Shown here: positions 1 through 12,400 of the stretch, in pieces
How the letters are laid out: each line of letters opens with the position of its first letter
How positions within the stretch are numbered: position 1 is the first letter of the stretch
DNA from: Leucosporidium creatinivorum
Lineage: Eukaryota > Basidiomycota > Microbotryomycetes > Leucosporidiales > Leucosporidiaceae
DNA: 64,000 nucleotides
NCBI GenBank assembly: GCA_001600635.1
Contig: BCKL01000002.1
Span: 1,119,425-1,183,424, forward strand
Direction of reading: 5' to 3'
The notes under the pieces: generated by a model
Seen by the model: the letters and a program-made list of their open reading frames with translations, nothing else
Told to the model about the DNA's origin: nothing
The model's database searches: none
Position numbers and translations under genes: made by a program

Positions 1-1774
1 TTTACTGAACACCATCTTCGCCTTCTTTACTCCCCAGCGTTCCCACCTGAAATCGTTAGGATACTCCGCTCGAAGAGTCGCCGAAGCTTCGGCCTTACGA
101 GTGGCTGCGACAGAGCGTTTGTAGGCCTGGGTGCCTTCTCTTGGTGCGGCTCGGGGTTGAGGACGGGAGGAGCGGGTGGGGGGAGGGGGGTTGTAGCGGG
201 AGATCGAGGAGGTGGAGAGTTTCGGAGCAGGGGCGGCGGGGGCGGCGGAGGAGGTGGGCTTGGTGAACCAGCCGGAAGAGGAGGAAGGAGCCTTGGGCGC
301 TGCTGTCGAGGAAGAAGGAGCAGGCCGAACCCTACTCGGCGGCGGCGGCAGGATCTCAACCTCCTCGCTGTCCTCCTCGCTGAGCACCAACTCCTCCGTC
401 GCCCTGCCCTGCCCCTTGCCCCTCGCGACCGTTCGGGACGGCAAGAACTCAATCTCGCTACTCAGATCCTGCTCCGCTGCCAACGCCTCCATCATCTCCT
501 CCCTCGAGAGATTGGCGCTCGGCGCGGACGTCGAGAAGAGCCTCGCGCTGGCCGGACCGCTGGAGGTGGTGGGGAGAGATGGGTAGAAGGAGGTAGTCGC
601 GATGGGCGAAGCAGGTCGGCGAGTCGGGGTGGGAGCGCGACGAGCTGGGGCGAGGGGTTGAGGAGAAAAGATGTCCGCTTCGAGCGAGTCGGAGAGTGGC
701 GAGGGAGAGGAGTGGCGAGAGTGTCGGGCGCGGAGGGAGACTTTAGGCGAGAGAGGGGGAGGGGAAGGCGATTTGCGGAGAGGAGGAGGGGCGGGAAGGG
801 GCGAGTCGAGCGCCGAGTGGAAAGAGGCGGCCGAGTCGTTGCCCTCCGAGGCGGAGAGGGACATGTCGAGGTCGAAGTCGTCGTCAAAGTCGATCCCAGC
901 AAGCAGGTCGTCCACCTGCGCCTGGGAGAGGACAGGCGGGAGCTGCGACCCTCCGAGCGGCACCGCCGACTTCGGTGTAGGCGAAGGGCTCTGCTGCTCC
1001 CCTCTCCTTGCCCTCTGCGCCCAAGGCGTCCCCGCTTGTACGCCCATATCCACCTTTCCGTTTCCATGCCCATCCTGCGCCGCCGTGAAGCTTCCAAACT
1101 CGACTTCGAGCATCTCCGAGTCTCCGTCCTGCTGCTGCTCGGCGAAGGGGCTTTCCGGTCGCTTGAGCTCGCCCGTAGCCGTCACTGCAGCCGCCGAACC
1201 GATCTGGGCGTAGCTCCTGCTTGGTGAGAAGCGCATGGTACTGCTGCTCCTGTCGGCCGAAGCGAGCGAGAGCGAGGGCGAAAGAGGCTCCCAGCGGTGG
1301 CTCTGGAGACCCCAGGATTGGGTGGTCGTGTTGGAGGTGGTGTTGCTGAGTAATGAGAAGCGAGGGGAGGAGGAGATGGTCGCTTGGGTGTGAGTTGGCG
1401 AGGTGCGAGCGGGAGAGACGAGGGGCGAGCGGCGTCTGTGGCGAGTACAGTGAGCTGGTGAGGTACAGCGAGGGAGCAGGAGGAGATGCTTACGATGCTG
1501 TGGATGTGCCCTTGCTCTTGCTCTGCACCTTTGCCGCTCCATCGCCCGCTAGAGGTTGCTGCCCTCGTTCATCGAACAAGATGGGCTGGCCGGGTCGCCA
1601 TCCTCTACCCTCGACGGGCTTGGGTTGCTCTGCTGTACTCGACTGGGTGGTTGTGGTCGATTCTGGCGCAAAGCGAATGCCGAGAGAAGGGTTCCACGCT
1701 GGAGGTGCTGCTGCTGGTCGAGTTGAGCGGGGACGAGAGGGAGAAGTGGGAGCTGCTCTTGCTGCTCGGAGCAT
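1..1774 (-). CDS. Unrecognised disordered protein, 3' end outside window
   Basis: I do not recognise this protein. The coding frame starts at an ATG at 1772-1774 (MLRAARAAPTSP). It leaves the first exon at a GTAAGC donor near 1486 and stays open from about 1430 (or 1348) to the left edge. Two CAG acceptors, giving introns of about 58 or 140 nt, keep the same frame, so the exon 2 start is not settled. The product is rich in Ser, Pro and Ala, with an acidic patch (SEEDSEEVEILPPPP) and a basic tail (RWERWGVKKAKMVFSK) where the sequence is cut. Codon use and the absence of stops over 1.3 kb support coding. No domain is visible in the part present. It is divergent from the gene at 1963, with under 200 bp between start codons. 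The translation begins after an upstream in-frame stop, so an extra 5' exon cannot be excluded. Confidence 0.6.
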
Positions 1775-1962
1775 CGCGTCTGGTGTCGAGGTAATCGTGT
1801 GCAGTATCGAAGAGTAAGAAGCTGGAAGAAGCGAGCGAGATGGATCAGGCAAGAGGTCAAAGAGGGGCCCGAGTTCTGAGCTTGAAGTGAGCGACGCGAC
1901 TTAGACGCTTTCGCTCCGCCCATCACCTCGTCTCTCGCTTTCGGCAAGTACCGTCGTACAAT

Positions 1963-3161
1963 ATGCGCCACTATGCTCCTCCATCATTCGCACTCGACAC
2001 ACGTGAACTCAGAGACCTGCGCCTGCTCATCTACGAGTACCCCGACCGTTCGCCCGCCGTCGATGGCTTTCTGGCCGGAGCGTCTGCCGTTTTGCAGCTT
2101 TTCGGCCCTCTGATCAAGGCCTACGATGATGCACAGCCGCTTCCGCCGCTACAGCTCGCCCTCCCACCGAGAAAGCACGTCCGACAGCAACCTCGAGCAC
2201 ACAGCGCGCCGGCGCGTCGACTTCAACCTCATCATCTGCACCAAACCATCCCTCCTCGACCACAACCTTACCTACATCACCAGCACTACCTACCCTTCAC
2301 TCCACTCTCGCACCGCTCCAAGACCAAATCTACCAACGCTCGCGCGGTCTTCAGCCCGAGCAGCTCTTTCGCGAGGCGCAGGCCATGTATGAGGAGATGC
2401 ATTCGGATCATCACGACGCGCTGAGGGAGGCGAACGGATGGCACGAGAAGTACGAGGAGACGGCCCACGCGTTTCGCAACTTTGTCAGGGCGCAGCGGAG
2501 GTTCATGGGGCTGCCAGCGGAGGTTTCGGAGGAGGAGGAGGACGAAGACTCTGGCGACGACGACGACGACGAGGATGACGAGGACGAGGAAGAGGACATC
2601 AAGCCCGTCCTATCCTCTTCCCCTTCCTCCTCCCAGGACGACCGCTCCTCCTCCTCCTCGCCCGCCGAGCTCCCCACCCCCCGCCTCTCGCGCGAGCGCC
2701 TCGTCCCCACCCGTCTCTTTGCTCCCTTCCTCCCCACCAACTCTCGCGCCTCCACTTCCACCTCCACCGCCCAAGCCCAAGCCCCTCCCTTCTGGCTCAA
2801 AGGCCGTCAACCCGCCCCTCCTCCCGCCGCCGCCGCCATCGCCGAGGATTCGGATTCGGAGGACGATCAGCCGGCGCGCAAGAAGGGGAAAGGGAAGGGC
2901 AAGGGAGGACCGAGAGTGGTGCAAGAGGTCGAAGTGGAGCAGGAGACCGCGCGAGAGCGTATGGAGCGCCTGATACAGGAGCGGCAGAAGCAGCAGCTGA
3001 GCGAGGAGCTCGCAAGCATGGATCGTTTTGCGGCGGAGTGGGCCGAGTGGGGCAAGGAGGAGAAGGAGAAGAAGAGGGAGCAGGAGGAGACTGCTCAGGC
3101 GGCGGAGAAGCAGGAGGCGGGACAAGAAAGGAGGAGGAGTAAGAGGTTGCGGGTCGCTTGA
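1963..3161 (+). CDS. Unrecognised acidic/charged protein
   Basis: No family recognised. Two open stretches belong to one gene. The first opens with ATG at 1963 (MRHYAPPSFALDTRELRD). The second is a long frame that is in use by about 2140 and ends at 3161. They lie in different frames, so an intron must lie between roughly 2000 and 2300. Possible donors are the GTGAAC after codon 13 or a weak GTCGAC near 2214, with acceptors at GCACAG or ATCACCAG. I could not choose between them. The second part carries a Ser/Thr-rich linker, a helical segment (LFREAQAMYEEMHSDHHDAL), a run of Glu and Asp near 2530-2600, a Lys/Gly patch that could be a nuclear signal, and a charged coiled-coil-like C-terminus ending SKRLRVA. 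A nuclear role is only an inference from composition. Confidence 0.6.
2528..2596 (+). repeat. GAG/GAC trinucleotide-rich acidic tract
   Basis: A run of GAG, GAC and GAT codons encodes an almost unbroken Glu/Asp stretch inside the gene at 1963-3161. It is a coding low-complexity tract, not a separate element. Confidence 0.8.
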
Positions 3162-3527
3162 GTTGGCTTAGCTCGGCGGGCGCCAAAGAGGGAGGGGCGA
3201 GAGGTCGGCGCTGGTCGGCGACTAAGTGCCCAGTTTTAGAGCTCTGCAGACGTGTAGATTTGTGAGAAGCAGTATCGCAGTACCATAGACATTCGTTCCG
3301 ACATGCTAGGGCTGAGACTGAGCGCCCGGCGCGAGTAGAAAGGGTCGGCGGAGACATCACCGAACTCGTACTCGGGCTTCCTCGTTTCGAATCTCTTTTT
3401 CGGTTGAACTCGCCGCTCGCTCTCTCGCTCTCTCGCTCGCTCACGATCTGACGAACTGGTGTCGAAGGCTCTTGTATTGCCCTCGACTGCTTCCCTCCGG
3501 CCCTCTCCGCTTTCTCTTCCACCTCCG

Positions 3528-5306
3528 CTAAATCTTCGTAGCCGTCCAGAACGACGCCGTATACTCATGCTTGAGCAGCGACTTGGGGTTGGAAGTGTAG
3601 CACGTCTGGACCTCCTTCTCGTTCTGTGCGTCGACGTATGTGTCAGCATCTTCCTCTCATCTGTCCCTCGTCCCTCTCGTTCTCGCGCCGAGCTCACCTC
3701 AATCCTAAAGCCCACCCTCCTCGCCGCCTCCTTGACCTCCTCCATCGTCAGCTCAATACTACTAGCCCCCTTGGTATTTTCGAAATGCCACAACGTCGGT
3801 CCCAGATTGATCCACGTCCCTCCGGGTTTGAGCAGCTGGTGGATGAGAAGGAGGTAGGCGATGATGTTGCGGGCGGTGTCGAGGAAGAAACAAGTGAGGA
3901 TGGTGTCTTGGGTGCCTGGTTGGTGACGAGGGCGGGCGTTGGCAAGTAGGCGGGCGGAAGGGAAGTCAGCTCGGCGCTCGGCGCAAGGGAAGGCAGCTCG
4001 CATGCGCAGAGAGGGAATAACGCACCATGCTCATTGGCGTAGACCTCCAAGAAGTCCCCAGCAGCGAAAGAAAAATCTCCCTGCGTCTCTCCTACATCAC
4101 CAGGCAGCACGTCGGGGATCATGACGGGTGCGAGAAGGTCGGCGTTGGTGCGCAGGTTGGAGAAGGAGTGGAGGAAGGGGTGGAGGGTGAATTGATTGGG
4201 AGTGGAGATACTGTAGATCGTTCAAGGGGTCAACGGGAGTGAAGAGGGGGCAGAGGGAGAGGAGGAAGAGCGAAGCGCACTGGTTGAGGAGGAGGGAGGA
4301 GGCGATGAGCTGCGAAAATGGGTAGAATTGAGGGTCAGCCAGAGCGATTGGACAGCAGAGCGAGGTAAGAAGGCGCACCATATACAGCGAGAACTCGTTC
4401 GCTTGCGTCGAGAAGCCTGTTCGGTCAGAGTGTCAGTTCCGGCTCAGCTCCATCTCTCGAGTTCGACTCACCCATCCTGACGACCTCCCAAGCGAGTCGA
4501 GCCAGTCCGGCTCCGGGGACCAGAATCTTGATCTCTGCTCTGCACTCTCAAAGGTTCATTAGCTGAGCTCACGCGAACTCGGAGAAGAAGGCTAAAGCCG
4601 AGCTCACCGCTGCTCCAAGCTCAGGTCTTTGTACTGCTCTTCCAGCGCATCGAGGATGGGCTGGTAGGCGGTGTCTCGTTCTTCTTTGCCCTGTGGAAGA
4701 GCGAAATGTGCATCAGCAGGCCTGCCAGCTACGCCGAGAGGCGAGACAGAACTTACGACGACCGACCAGTCGCGCACGCATTGTCGGAGGGTACTCCTCA
4801 GCCTCTGCAGTACCTCTCAGTCAGCTCTCCCGCTTCACATAGCGCCCCAACCTCGAACTCACCTCATGCTCTGCCTCACTCGGCGCCTTTGCCTCCAGGC
4901 TCGCATCCCTACTCGGCGGAAACACATTCTGCTCGACCATAGCCTTAACCAGCACTTCATTAGCTTCCAACTTCCTATCCACCTCTCCCAACAGCTCTGC
5001 ATACCCCGGCAGCAGCTTCCGATGCTCCTCCGGCAACGAGTAGAAGTCGCCCCTCCTCCGCTGGTTCGCCGAGAGGGATTGACGGAGGTAGGAATCAAAG
5101 GTGGCTACTACGGTGGCTTTCTGGAGGTCCTCTTTGTCGATGCGGCCGGTGTGGTCCATGGCTGAGCTGGACGAGCTGGAGGATGCGTCGTCGTCTGCTG
5201 GCTGAGAAGGATAGGGAGGTGGAGGAGCGGGGAAGTGGTGCTGATGACCTCCTTCGTGAGAGTGCGAGTGGCCGGCGCCGTGCGAATGGCCGTGAGAGTG
5301 CGCCAT
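3528..5306 (-). CDS. CARNMT1: Carnosine N-methyltransferase (N2227-like)
   Basis: SAM-dependent methyltransferase of the N2227/CARNMT family, which in animals methylates carnosine and which also has fungal members. Family marks are seen in order across about eight exons: RRRGDFYSLPEEHRKLLPGY in exon 1, DWSVV-GKEERDTAYQPILDAL, the SAM loop VPGAGLARLAWEVVRMG, FSTQANEFSLYM, an ISTPNQFTLHPFLHSFSN segment, TILTCFFLDTARNIIAYL, and KPGGTWINLGPTLWHFEN near the C-terminus. The last exon ends HEYTASFWTATKI before TAG at 3528-3530. The start is the ATG at 5304-5306; the longer open frame upstream begins only at TTG. The N-terminus is odd: about 24 residues made largely of His, Ser and Gly (HSHGHSHGAGHSHSH), which looks like a metal-binding or low-complexity tail. 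Introns follow the local GTGAGT...GCTGAC...CAG plan. Confidence 0.93.
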
Positions 5307-6474
5307 GAGACGAGGGAGATGAGGGGAGAGGGAGAGAGGCAGCGCCGCCAAGTCCGAGAGAGGTGGTAGAAGGGTGCAGAGATTGCAATCGTTCGCGGGG
5401 CGCTTTCGAGGGCCCTGGTGTAGTCTCTGCTGCTAAGTGAGACCATCAGTCGCTTCTGACGAGGCAAGACGGCTGCTCGGCGTTGACCACTGGGGCGCGC
5501 CAAGCAGTGAGGAGAAGATTGGCGAATTCCAGGGAGAGCTCGAGCACAACTCAGTCTTGCGAGAGTCTCATCGCTCGAGACAGCCACTTGGGCTGACCGA
5601 GATCATTGTCCGGCGAGCCTTGGCCTGGAACGACGAGGTTCGGCGATGGCTCGAGCGAGTCTCGAGCTGACCGTGAGCCCTCCACCAAAGCTAGGAGGTC
5701 AGGATTCGTCATTTGAATCCATGATGTAGCAGTGGAGAAGATGCGCGGTGAGCTTGAAGCGTGAGATGAAGTGAAAACGAAGCTGGCGATTCTCGTTCGG
5801 CTGGGGCCGAAATGGAGAACACTTCACCTCCAGAGGTGTCCTCGGAGGCCTGGAGGGTCTTCAATAGACTTTAGTAGCCAATACCAAGCTTTGCCAGCTG
5901 CTTGCAGAGGCGATGACTGACCTGGCCGCCCACATTGACAACTAAGGCTCGGCGCTCGCTGCTCGTTCGGTTTGGCATCTTCCATTCGCCAGCATACTCG
6001 CGGTGATCAGCCGAGAGCAGCTGCCCTACAGCAAGCATTTTTTTAGAGCCACTGCAAGCCGAGTCAGGTTACTGCAGTGGCAGATCGCCGTCACCGCTGA
6101 CGGCGAGAGGGAGCGCCGAGCTGAGCCACCGCGGCCTCTGATGTCCTACATAACCTTGCGCTGGTCTCATCATTTCATTCGCAAGGCTCGTCGTCATCCT
6201 CGGCTCGTGTTCACGACGACTAGCGACCTCGGCGGATTGGAAAGCTCGAAGCGACCGGATCCCAAAAGCTCGGCTGTGGTTGGCTAAAAGAGAGTCGAGT
6301 GGATTCCTGGGAAGCCGGCGCCGTTCAGTAGAATATTGCAAAGTAGGAAATCCCATTTATACTTGTAGCAGAGTAGAAAGACCGAGGCCGGCTGGGAAGG
6401 CAGCCGTCCGGAGCTCAAGCTCACTTGCCCGTGACCCTTGCTCTTTGGATTCCTACCAATCGCTCACCACAGAA
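5307..6474. promoter_or_regulatory. Divergent intergenic region, CARNMT1 / ETFDH
   Basis: This 1.17-kb stretch separates two divergent start codons and must hold both promoters. I see no convincing coding frame; the short open frames lack splice support and start context. An AT-rich patch (TTTATA near 6355) lies about 115 bp before the ETFDH start and could be a TATA-like element. Confidence 0.45.
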
Positions 6475-8927
6475 ATGCTCCGCCTCAGCTCGAGTGTAGC
6501 CTCAACATCCAGGACAGCAGTCCCTCGCCTCACTGCTCGCTCCCTCCTTACCACCACCAGCTCTGCACCTTCGCCTTCCCCCGCTGCCGTCGCTTCGACT
6601 TCGACCCTCCCCGCCGCCCGCCCTTCCGCTCGTCGTGCAGCATTTGCTCCCGCGCAAGTTCGCCCATTCTCGACTACACCAAGACGATCACAGGCTACTC
6701 CTGTCGAGGAGGAAGCTGTAGCTGAAGAGGAGGAAGCCGTCGAGCGCGTCTCGGATGAGGTTGACGTCTGCATCGTTGGAGGAGGTCCCGCCGGTCTCTC
6801 GGCGGCCATTCGCTTGATGAAGCTCGCTCAGGCTGAGGAGCGGGAGATAAGGGTCGTCGTGCTCGAGAAGGGTCCTGAAGTCGGTGCGTGCTTTCCCTCA
6901 GCTGGCTGGAGGGGGAGCATTTGACTCGGCCGACAATTTCTGTAGCTGACCTCTGATGCTCGCAAATAGGCGCCCACATTCTCTCCGGAGCTGTCATCGA
7001 GACTCGTGCTCTGGACGAGCTCATCCCCGACTGGAAAGAGCTAGGAGCGCCCCTCAACCAGGAGGCCACTTCGGACGCCATGCGCTGGCTCACCCCGACC
7101 AGCTCGTACCCCATGCCCCACCCTCCCCAAATGTCCAACAAGGGCAACTACATCATCTCGCTCTCCAAGCTCTCGCGCTGGCTCGCCGAACAAGCCGAGG
7201 AGCTCGGCGTCGAGATCTACCCTGGCTTCGCGGGAGCCGAGGTGCTGTGGACCGAGGACGGCAAGGGCGTTCGAGGAGTCGTCACCAACGATATCGGCCT
7301 CGACAAGAACTTCAAGCCCAAGGAGTCGTTCGAGCCGGGCATGGAGTTCCACGCTAAGGTCACCCTCTTTGCCGAGGGAGCTCATGGCTCTCTCTCGAAG
7401 CAGGTGATGAGCAAGTTGGGCTTGAGGGAGGGCAAGGACCCCCAGACCTACGGACTTGGAGTCAAGGAGGTGTGGAAGATCAAGAAGGAGAAGCACGTCC
7501 CCGGCAAGATTCAGCATACGCTCGGATGGCCCCTGAACAACTCGACGTACGGAGGAACGTGGCTGTACCACATGGAGGACGAGATGGTCTCCCTCGGTAT
7601 CGTCGTCGGACTCGACTACCCCAATCCCTACCTCAGCCCCTTCCGCGAGCTCCAGGTGAGTTTCGGCGATCTTGCTCTCACTTCTCGTCGAGTCAAGCTG
7701 ACCTTCTCTTGTCGCTTCCTACCAACAGCGCCTCAAGCACCACCCAGTATTCGCCGAGCTGCTCGAGGGAGGAGAGTGCATCGCCTACGGAGCTCGTGCG
7801 CTCAACGAGGGAGGCTACCAGTCGATCCCCAAGCTCAGCTTCCCGGGAGGAGGACTCATCGGCTGCTCTGCTGGATTCCTCAATGTTCCCAAGATCAAGG
7901 GTGGGTCTCTCTTCTCTCCTATTTCTTCTCTTCCCCCTGCTGACCTCGCATCGCATCGACAGGAACCCACACGGCAATGAAGACGGGCATGCTCGCCGCC
8001 GACGAGACCTACGCCGCCCTCAAGGAGCTTCCCGAGGATTTCGAGCAGTCTACGGCTCCCTCGGTGGATATCTCGGGCTACGAGACGGCGTTCGAGAACT
8101 CGTGGGTCGCCAAGGAGCTCAAGGAAATTCGCAACGTTCGCCCGAGCTTCCATAACCCCCTTGGCAACTGGGGTGGAATGGCCTACTCGGGACTTGATAC
8201 CCTCATCCTCAAGGGCAGGACGCCGTGGACCTTCCACCACCCCAAGGAGGATTACGCTGCGACGGGCAAGGCGAGGTAAGTCGTTGCTGGCTCTCGGCGA
8301 GGAGGTTGAGCGGCTGGCTGATCTGTCTCTCTTCCCTGTCCTTCCTCTCCTTTTCCGTCTGCGTCTCCGCTACTCCCTCTCATCATCCCCATCCGCCTTC
8401 ACACCCACAGCGAGCACAAGCCGATCGACTACCCCACGCCCGACGGCATACTCTCCTTCGACATCCTCACCTCCGTCTCGCGCACGGGCACCAACCACGC
8501 CGAGAACCAGCCGATCCACCTTCATATCGAGGATTCGGCGCGCGCAGCTCACGTCAAGGAAAACGTGGAGGAGTACGCTGGATTGCTGGGCAGGGTGTGC
8601 CCGGCGGCTGTTTACGAGTATGTTGAGGCCGAGGGAGAGGACGCCGATGCGGTGGGACAGAAGCTGGTGATTAACAGCCAGAACTGCATTCATTGCAAGA
8701 CGTGCTCGATCAAAGTGAGTCTGCTTCGTCTCCTTCTCGGCGCTGCTTTCGAAGGCCGAAGCTGACGTTCCCGTTTCTCTCCCTCAACCACAGGTGCCGA
8801 CTCAGGTGAGCGACCGCGCGAGAGTCACTCCTCAACTTGGGCGATCGCTGACCTCTTCTGTACTCTACAGGACATCGAATGGCGCGTACCCGAGGGGGGA
8901 GGAGGACCCAAGTACAGTCTCACCTAA
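6475..8927 (+). CDS. ETFDH: Electron transfer flavoprotein-ubiquinone oxidoreductase, mitochondrial
   Basis: ETF-QO (yeast CIR2) passes electrons from ETF, reduced by fatty-acid and amino-acid dehydrogenases, to ubiquinone in the inner mitochondrial membrane. The N-terminus is rich in Arg, Ser and Ala with no acid for about 80 residues, a typical import signal ([19 protein letters not shown]). Next come the FAD dinucleotide motif [39 protein letters not shown], and [20 protein letters not shown] with [14 protein letters not shown]. The C-terminal 4Fe-4S ligands are CPAAVYEY and [11 protein letters not shown], and the protein ends [18 protein letters not shown]. All four cluster cysteines are present, so the enzyme looks whole. 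At least six introns interrupt it, and one exon near the end is only 12 nt (8794-8805). The start is the first ATG of the frame; the longer upstream frame opens only with TTG. Confidence 0.97.
8794..8805 (+). other. 12-nt micro-exon (VPTQ) of ETFDH
   Basis: GTGCCGACTCAG is flanked by CACAG upstream and GTGAGC downstream. It joins CSIK to [12 protein letters not shown] in frame and restores the family sequence between the iron-sulphur cluster and the C-terminus. Confidence 0.8.
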
Positions 8928-9413
8928 ACTCTGCGCGGGTGCGGAGGGGACGACCGGACGAGAATGTTGTGCAAAGACTATATTACATCCATCTCCGAGA
9001 CCAAGCGACTTGTCGTTCTTGTGAGAGCGAGCCGTGCGGAAGCGCCGAGCGATTGAGAGCCTCTCGGCGCGGGATCACAATGGCCGGCGGGCGGTGCTGA
9101 TGGAGGAGTCAGCTGGTCGGGATGAGAGTGAGGTTGTAGTAGAGTACAAGCTGACCCGAGAAATGTCTAACTCTGAGCATGCCGATGCGGATCGGCTTCC
9201 TGACGAGGGGTTGCCAAGCCGAGGAGAGAGCTCGGGAGGGTGAGGCGACGAGGGAGGCGAAGGTTCGCTCTTCCCACATCACTCGTTTCTCGCTCATTTT
9301 CTCCCGACTCGTCGGATAGTACTCTAAAGGAATCACCTACAACACCACAGCACTCTACCGTACCGCCCTACACATCGACTCGACTGACTCTCGCCTCACA
9401 ACAAGCTCGAACG
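8928..9413. promoter_or_regulatory. Intergenic region, ETFDH 3' end / KRE6 promoter
   Basis: About 490 bp between tandem genes. No coding signal was found. The last 60 bp are pyrimidine- and CA-rich (ACACATCGACTCGACTGACTC), like a 5' leader before the ATG at 9414. Confidence 0.35.
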
Positions 9414-12400
9414 ATGAGCCAACAAGGGCCTGGAGGGCCAGGATTCGCTCCCTTACCGCTCACTTCGCCGCCCGTATCACCTACACTACCTAACGATCCT
9501 TCCTCCCCCCGCCGGGGCATCACTCAATCCCTTTCGTCGCCATTGAACCCCCAGCGAGGTTCTCTCGTCCCTCTCGACCGCGAAGGATCCTCCGGCTCGT
9601 CCAGCGAAGGAGGAGGATACCAGCGCAATTCGGCCAGCAGGCAATCGCACAATGGTTACACTCATGCTAGGAAAGACGGCTCGCAACAGCTCGATTCCAC
9701 CACTCTGGGTAAGCTCTCGCTGCCCTTCGCCCCATCCTCCGCCGCTGTTTTCCAACTGCGCGGGGCCGCCTATCAGCTTCTTTCAGCGTGCACGGAGCAC
9801 AGTCGGATCATGAGCAGTGTACTGATCAGATCTACACTACTACAGGGGTCCTCTCCGGCGCTGTCGGCGGCTCCTTCGGTCCCTTCCCGCGCTCGTCGAC
9901 TTACTCAACCAGTGGCCAAGCCGCCTTCTCTCGCCGCGACTCGATGGCTTCATCGGACGTAGCCATCGACCTCACTTCCAGCACTAAAGACGGCCGACAA
10001 TGTCCCGGCGCAGACCAAGCCTACCTCCCCACCGCCGCCTACCGCTATTCCTCAGCCTCCTACTCCGACAACGATCTGCATCACACTTATGGCGACGAGT
10101 CGCCGCCAGCTGGGTCAGGGGAGACGGGAGTGTTTGTTGAGCCCAACCCTTCGCTGCTGTGGACTAAGGAGAACGTGGAAGCCGACGACTACCTGCACGT
10201 GAGTCCTCGCGGCCGACCCATGCGCCGAGAAGCGATGCTGACGGAGTTTCCGCTGCATCGTAGAACACGGACCCTGCGCTTGAGAAGATGCTGGATAAGG
10301 AGTACAACCAGTGGAGCTTCCGAGGGTACATCAACGTCGGGACTCTGAGCGTTGTGATTGTCGTTCTCGTCGGGCTCTTTGCTGGATGGCGAGTTCGCCT
10401 GCTCGGCTCGTTCTCGAAGAGGCAGAAAACTCATCAGATTTTTACCGAACAGGCCCATCTACAACTATGCCATCAAGGGCGGCTTCCCTAACGACAACGG
10501 CGGCAACCCCGACCTCGGTCCGTACTTTCGCGCTTCATTCTCGGCGATCATGAGCTGACCTCTCCTCGCATTTGCAGGATGGAACCTCGGCGGCATCAAC
10601 GGCTCGGGTCAAGTTCCCAAGATCTCGGGCCTTCCTACCCTCATCGACTCCGACACGCCCCTCAGTGCACGCACGAGGACGGGCTTTGATGGCGACAAAT
10701 ACAACCTGGTCTTCTCGGACGAGGTAAGTCGCTTGAGCGACCAGCGATTCGACGATTGCTTATCCCTGTCATCTCATAGTTCAACACCGACGGCAGGACC
10801 TTCTGGCGTGAGTTTCGCTCCCTCATTCCTTTTCGCCGAACCTGAACTGACCTGTGCCTCATCTTACAGCTGGAGACGGTGCGCTTCGACGTAGCTTACG
10901 AGGTGTTGCCCTGTTACTGACCATTCCCTCCTTCTCACCCCACAGATCCATTCTGGGAGGTGAGTTGCTGCTCGGCGCTGCTCGGCTTAGCTTGCCTCGA
11001 ATGCTTTCGCTGACTTCTTCTCTACCACAGGGAGTCGACCTTCACTACTGGGGAACGCGCGATCTCCAGTGGTACGATCCCGACGCCATCACGACCAAGG
11101 ACGGCAACCTCGAGATCACGATGACCCAAGAACCGAGCCACGGCCTCAACTTCCGCTCGGGCATGCTCCAGTCGTGGAACAAGTTCTGCTTCCAAGGCGG
11201 CTACATCGAGGTCTCCATGTCGATGCCCGGCACCTCCAAGGCCATGGGCTTCTGGCCGGGAGCGTGGACGCTCGGCAACCTCGGTCGCGCAGGATATGGT
11301 GGAACGAATCATGGAGTGTGGCCTTATACCTACGGAGCTTGTGCGTAGTCGTTTCCTTCTCGCTGTGGCCTTCTCGGCGCTCGCTGACTCGCTTCAATCT
11401 CCTCCCGTTCACAGGCGACGTCGGCACTCTTCCCAACCAGACCTGGCCCAACGGCAGCGTTCCCCTCGCCGCCAAGTCGTCAGGTAGCTCCGATTATGGA
11501 GGAGAGCTCTCTTGGGTGTGTTTCGGCGAGGCTCGACCGCGACGAGCTTCTCGAGCTAACGTCTTCCTCTCCCCCTCTTCCCCTCGCGCAGCTTCCTGGT
11601 CAGCGTCTCTCCGCCTGCACCTGCGAGGGAGAGGATCACCCTGGACCTAACGTTCGAACCGGTCGTGGAGCGCCCGAGAGTGAGTTCGAACCGAGCGTCT
11701 CCGAGTCGTCGCCTCTCGAGCTAGTCCTGATCGTCTCCCTCGCATATCTTCACAGTCGATATCAACGAGATGCAGGTCGACTACCGCGGCACTGGTTCTA
11801 CCTCTCAGTCCATCCAGGTTCGTCGTCGCTGTCGGCTGAGGTGTGCGGAGCAGGTCGCTGATCGCTTTCTCTCGTATAGTTTGCTCCGATCGACGCTGGC
11901 TACTTGTGGCTGAACGAGACCCCTCAGACCACCATCTACAACGAGGACATCACTTTCCAGAGTGCGTATTGCTCTTAAGCCTCCATCGAGCGCGCCGAGC
12001 TGACCTTCACCCTCGCTTAGACATCTGGCACGGCTCGGTCAACCAGGAATCCGCCTCGGTCATTACCCTCACCGACGACACTTCATACGATGGTGCAGGA
12101 TACACGAGCTTCGGCTTCGAGTTTGAGAAGGAGAAGGCCATCACCTGGGCGGTCAACGCTACGCCTTCGTGGCAACTCTCGGCCGCCTCCATCGGACCCA
12201 ACGCCGAGGCTCAGATCTCGCAGAGGCTGATTAGTGAGGAGCCCATGTCCATCATCCTGAACTTGGGAATGTGAGTAGTCTTCTCAGTTTCTTCAGACGT
12301 ACTCGACTCGAGCTGACTCGTCTTTCTCTCTCCTCGCAGCTCGGAGAGCTTCCAGCCGCCAGGTTCGTTCTCACTTCTCCGCCGCTTGTAAGAGCTTCAG

